Assembly: GCF_033118175.1 (NCBI RefSeq)
Contig: NC_083714.1
Span: 930,001-994,000, forward strand
Direction of reading: 5' to 3'
Source of the DNA: Dama dama
Taxonomy: Eukaryota; Chordata; Mammalia; Artiodactyla; Cervidae
Length of the DNA stretch: 64,000 bases
The position numbers and the translations under genes were made by a program. Of the stretch, positions 59,801 to 64,000 are shown one piece after another (the stretch's first letter is position 1; every line of letters starts with the position of its first letter). The notes beneath the pieces were generated by a model. It had not been told where the DNA came from. It worked only from the letters and a program-made list of their open reading frames with translations, and searched no databases.

Positions 59801-62800
59801 TGAAAAAAATGAGAAGCCTGAAAAGGTGTGAAATATATGAAGAGCTTCAAAAGGTGTGAAATACATGAGGAGCATGAAACTCTCTGAAAAATAGAAGGAG
59901 CATGAAGTGTTGTTGTAAAACATGAAGAGCCTGAAAAGGTGTGAAAAATATGAAGAGCTTCAAAAGGTGTCCAAAATATGAGGAGCAGGAAACGGTCTGA
60001 AAAATAGGAGGAGCATGAAGCGGTGTTGAAAAACATGAAGAGCCTGAAAAGGTGTGAAAAATATGAAGAGCTTCAAAAGGTGTCCAAAATATGAGGAGCA
60101 TGAAACGGTCTGAAAAACAGGAGGAGCATGAAGCGGTGTTTAAAAACATGAAGAGCCTGAAAAGCTGTGAGAAATATGAAGAGCTTCAAAAGGTGTCAAA
60201 AATATGAGGATCATGAAACGGTCTGAAAAATAGGAGGAGCATGACTCCGTGTTCAAAAACATGAAGAGCCTGAAAAGGTGTGAAAAATATGAGGAACTTC
60301 AAACGGTGTGAAAGACATGAAGAGCATTAAACGGTCTGAAAAATAGGAGGAGCATGAAGCGGTGTTGAAAAACATGAAGAGCCTGAAAACTTGTGAAAAA
60401 TATGAAGAGCTTCAAAAGGTGTGAAAAATATGAAGAGCTTCAAAAGGTGTCAAAATGAGATGAGAATGAAATGGTCTGAAAAACAGGAGGAGCATGAAGT
60501 GATGTTGAAAAAAATGAAGAGCCTGAAAAGGTGTGAAATATATGAAGAGCTTCAAAAGGTGTGAAAAATATGAGGAGAACGAAACGGTGTGAAAAATAGG
60601 AGGAGCATGGAGTGGTGTTGAAAAATATGAAGAGCCTGAAAAGCTGTGAGAAATATGAAGAGCTTCAAAAGGTGTGAAAAATATGAAGAGCTTCAAAAGG
60701 TGTCAAAAATATGAGGGGAATGAAACGGTATGCAACATAGGAGGAGCATGAAATGGTGTTCAAAAACATGAAGAGCCTGAAAATGTGTAAAAAATATGAA
60801 GTGATTCAAAAGGTGTGAAATACATGAGGAGGATTAAACGGTCTGAAACATAGGAGGAGCATGAAGCGGTTTTGAAAAACATGAAGAGCCTGAAAACGTG
60901 TGAAAAATATGAAGAGCTTCAAAATATGTGAAAAATATGAAGAGCTTCAAAAAGTGTCAAAAATTAGATGAGCATGAAACGGTCTGAAAAATAGGAGTAG
61001 CATGAAGTGGTGTTGAAAAATATGAAGAGCCTGAAAACGTGTGAAAACTATGAAGAGCTTCAAAGTTGTGAATAATATGAAGAGGTTCAAAGGTGTCAAA
61101 AATGAGATGAGTATGAAACGGTCTGAAAAATAGCAGGAGCATGAAGCGGTATTGAAAAACATGAATCGCCGGAAAAGGTGTGAAAAATATGAAGAGCTTC
61201 AAAATGTGTCAAAAATATGAGGAGCATGAAACAGTCTGAAAAAAAATATGAGCATGAAGTGTTGTTGAAAACATGAAGAGATTGAAATGTTGTGAAAAAT
61301 ATGAAGAGCTTCAAAAGGTGTCAAATATATGAGGAGCATGAAACGGTCTGAAAAACAGGAGGAGCATGAAGTATTTTTGAAAACATGAAGAGATTGAAAA
61401 GTTGTGAATAATATGAAGAGCTTCAAAAGGTGTCAAATATATGAGGAGGATGAAATGGTCTGAAAAATAGGAGGATCATGAAGCGGTGTTGACAAACATG
61501 AAGAGCCTGAAAAGGTGTGAAAAATGTGAAGAGATTCAAAAGGTGTCAAACATATGAGGAGCATGAAACAGTCTGAAAAATAGGAGGAGCATGGAACGGT
61601 TTTGAAAAAGATGAAAAGCATGAAAAGGTGTGAAAAATATTAAGAGCTTCAAAAGGTGTCAAAAATATGAGGAGCATGAAACACTCTGAAAAATAATATG
61701 AGCATGAAACGGTCTTGACAAACATGAAGAGCCTGAAAAGGTGTGAAAAATATGAAGAGCTTCTTAAGGTGTCAAACATATGAGGAGCATGAAACACTCT
61801 GAAAAACAGGATGAGCAAGAAACGGTTTTGAAAAAGATGAAGAGCAGGAAAAGGTGTGAAAAATATGAAGAGCTTAAAAAGGTGTAAAATATATGAAGAG
61901 CATGAAACGGTGTGAAAAATAGGAGGAGCTTGAAGCGGTGTTCAAAAACATGAAGAGCCTGAAAAGGTGTGAAAAGTATGAAGAGCTTCAAAACGTGTCA
62001 AAAATATGAGGAGCATGAAACGGTCTGAAAAATAGAAGCAGCATGAAGCGGTGTTGAAAAACATGAAGAGCCTGAAAACGTGTGAAGAATATGAAGAGCT
62101 TCAAAAGGTGTGAAAAATATTAAGAGCTTCAAAAGGTGTCAAAAATTAGATGAGCATGAAACGGTCTGAAAAAAAGGAGGATCATGAAAAGCTGTTGAAA
62201 AAAATAAAGACCCTGAAAACGTGTGAAAAATATGAAAAGCTTCAAAAGGAGTAAAAAATATGAGGAGCATGAAACGGTCTGAAAAATAGGAGGAGCATGA
62301 AGCGGTGTTCAAAAACATAAAGAGCCTGAAAAGTTGTGAAGAATATGAAGAGCTTCAAAAGGTATAAAAAATATGAGGAGCATGAAACGTTCTGAAAAAT
62401 ATGAGGAGCATGAAGCTATGTTGAAAAACATGAAGAGCTGGAAAAGCTTTGAAATATATGAAGAGCTTCAAAAGGTGTGAAATACATGAGGAGCATGAAA
62501 CGATCTGAAAAATAGGAGGAGCATGTAGTGGTGTTCAAAAACATGAAGAGTCTGAAAAGGTGTGAAAAATATGAAGAGCTTCAAAAAGTGTCAAAAATAT
62601 GAGGAGCATGAAATGGTCTGAAAAATAGGAGGAGCATGAAGCGGTGTTGAAAAACATGAAGAGCCTGAAAACGTGTGAAAAATATGAAGAGCTTCAAAAG
62701 GTGTGAAAAATATGAAGAGCTTCAAATGTGTCAAAAATGAGATGAGCATAAAACGGTCTGAAAAATAGGAGGAGCATGAAGTGGTGTTGAAAAAAAAGAA

Positions 62801-64000
62801 GAGACTGAAAAGCTGTGAAAAATATGAAGAGCATCAAAAGGTGTCAAAAATATAAGGAGACTGAAACGGTCTCAAAAATAGGAGGAGCATGAAGCGGTGT
62901 TCAAAAACATGAAGAGCCTGAAAAGTTGTGAAAAACATGAAAAGCTTCAAAAGGTGTCAATAATGACATGAGCATGAAACGGTTTGAAAAAAAGGAGGAG
63001 CATGAAGTGGTGTTGAAAAAAAGAAGAGACTGAAAAGGTGTGAAAAATATGAGGATCATCAAATGGTGTCAGAAATATGAGGAGCATGAAAAGGTCTGCA
63101 AAAAGGAGGAGCATGAAGTGGTCTTGAAAAACTTGAAGAGCCTGAAAAGGTGTGAAAAATATGAAAAGCTTCAAAATCTGTCAAAAATATGAGGAGCATG
63201 AAACGGTCTGAAAAATAGGAGGTGCATGAAGCGGTGTTGAAAAACATGACGAGCCTGAAAAGGTGTGAAAAATATGAAGAGCTTCAAAAGGTGTCAAATT
63301 AATGAGGAGAATGAAACAGTCTAAAAAATAGGAGGAGCATGAAGCTGTGTTGAAAACATGAAGAGCCTGAAAAGGTGTGAAAAATAAGAAGAGCTTCTAA
63401 AGGTGTCAAAAATATGAGGATCATGAAACGGTCTGAAAAATAGGAGGAGCATGAGGCTGTGTTGAAAACCATGAAGAGCCTGAAAACGTGTGAAAAATAT
63501 GAGGAGCTTCAAAAGGCGTGATATACATGAGGAGCATGTAACGGGCTGAAAAATAGGAGAACCATGAAGTGGTGTGCAAAAACATGAAGAGCCTGAAAAG
63601 GTGTGAAAAATATGAAGAGCTTCAAAAGGCGTGAAATACATGAGGAGCATGTAACGGGCTGAAAAATAGGAGAACCATGAAGTGGTGTGCAAAAACATGA
63701 AGAGCCTGAAAAGGTGTGAAAAATATGAAGAACTTCAAAAGTTGTGAAATACACGAGGAACATGAAACTCTCTGAAAATTAGGAGGAGCAAGAAGCAGTG
63801 TTCAAAAACATGAAGAGCCTGAAAACTTGTGAAAAATATGAAGAGCTTCAAAAGGTGTGAAACAGATGAGGCGCATGAAACACTCTGATAATTAGGAGGA
63901 GCAAGAAGCAGTGTTGAAAAACATCAAGAGCCTGAAAAGGTGTGAAAAATATGAAGACCTTCAAAAGGTGTGAAATACATGAGGCGCATGAAACTCTCCG
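56863..64000 (+). repeat. 7343-bp higher-order unit, copy 2 (cut by window end)
   Basis: This copy is near-identical to copy 1. The differences I noticed are 50375 A against 57718 C, 51788 C against 59018 G, 51799 G against 59029 C, 51805 T against 59035 A, 53180 A against 60410 C, 56512 G against 63742 T, and the one-monomer deletion. The window stops at the equivalent of 56770, about 92 bp before the end of the unit, so whether a third copy follows is unknown. Such similarity between neighbours, against clear divergence from the rest of the array, points to a very recent duplication. Confidence 0.92.

Larger units (their letters stand above)
1..64000 (+). repeat. 113-bp satellite array filling the whole window
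   Basis: Every part of the window reads as copies of one 113-bp unit, all in the same orientation, with the purine-rich strand shown. The recurrent words are GAAGAGCCTGAAAAGG, GAAGAGCTTCAAAAGG, GAAACGGTCTGAAAAATAGG and GAAGCGGTGTTGAAAAACAT, recurring in that order. The consensus I counted holds 49 A, 33 G, 20 T and 11 C, so about 39% G+C and 73% purine. Roughly 560 monomers fit. I saw no stretch over 300 bases that departs from the repeat, no inversion, no inserted mobile element and no flanking unique DNA at either end. Large homogeneous arrays like this are a eukaryotic heterochromatin feature. Species and chromosomal position cannot be told from the sequence. Confidence 0.97.

Noticed and set aside
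1..64000. Many reverse-strand open reading frames of 60-190 codons, rich in Phe, Leu, His and Ser
   Set aside because: They appear in all three frames, restart every monomer or two, share the repeat's period and often need TTG as start. Their lengths follow from the spacing of two TCA words per 113 bp. There is no domain, no stable frame and no flanking gene signal.
1..64000. AGGAGGAGCATG looks like a ribosome binding site with a start codon in every monomer
   Set aside because: The frame after this ATG usually meets a TGA about four codons later (ATG AAG CGG TGT TGA). It recurs hundreds of times as part of the repeat. The array is not bacterial in character.
1..64000. CRISPR array, because of regular 28-bp repeats
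   Set aside because: The 28-bp subunits abut each other with no unique spacers, and the intervening sequence is itself repeat. No cas gene is present.
1..64000. Known primate alpha satellite or a CENP-B box
   Set aside because: The unit is 113 bp rather than 171 bp, and the monomers I scanned lack the TTCG...CGGG pattern of the CENP-B box.
1..64000. Coding minisatellite such as a repetitive structural-protein exon
   Set aside because: The monomer length is not a multiple of three, single-base indels in A-runs are common, and the shown strand has about nine stop words per monomer.
1..64000. Telomeric repeats, tRNA or rRNA genes
   Set aside because: No TTAGGG-like or related runs and no RNA gene motifs were seen; everything reads as the same satellite.

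Overview
The window is one uninterrupted block of tandemly repeated satellite DNA. I find no gene, RNA gene, transposon or unique sequence anywhere in the 64,000 bases. All recognisable copies lie head to tail in one orientation, and both window ends lie inside the array. Long, diverged, hierarchically organised satellite DNA of this kind is typical of eukaryotic heterochromatin (centromeric, pericentromeric or subtelomeric). I cannot name the species or match the family to a known satellite from memory.

Basic unit. The monomer is 113 bp, giving roughly 560 copies. It is itself four related subunits of 29, 28, 28 and 28 bp, called A, B, C and D here. Each subunit has a GARGAGC head, a middle A-tract of 3-4 bases (weak in A), a GGT block and an A5 tail. 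The likely history is a 28-bp ancestor, then a four-subunit 113-bp monomer, then larger blocks. Subunits are often gained or lost, giving 85-bp (D missing) and about 140-bp (extra C, D or B) units. The shown strand is strongly purine-rich: about 73% A+G and 39% G+C in the consensus I derived by eye.

Layout. 1-2.0 kb: ordinary monomers. 2.0-11.5 kb: a mosaic in which blocks of 0.2-0.7 kb recur two to four times at offsets of 225, 1611, 2568, about 3.7-3.8 kb, 3980 and 4682 bp. 11.5-36.1 kb: more diverged monomers with scattered duplicated blocks (offsets 951, 2612, 1045, 3014, 676, 1721, 450, 1462 and others). 36.4-43.3 kb: three kinds of block in the order X-Y-Z-X-Z-Y-Z-X, including a near-identical 3355-bp-period duplication. 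43.3-49.5 kb: diverged monomers with a 791-bp-period duplication and blocks shared at about 5 kb. 49.52-64.0 kb: a 7343-bp segment followed by a second, almost identical copy that runs to the window edge. The second copy lacks exactly one 113-bp monomer.

No genes work together here. The pattern is what repeated unequal exchange, replication slippage or amplification produces. Most block offsets are a multiple of 113 bp within a few bases, or differ from one by about one 28-bp subunit. Open reading frames on the reverse strand are a by-product of composition and are not annotated as genes. All repeat boundaries and identities were found by eye; a self-dotplot or a tandem-repeat program would refine them.
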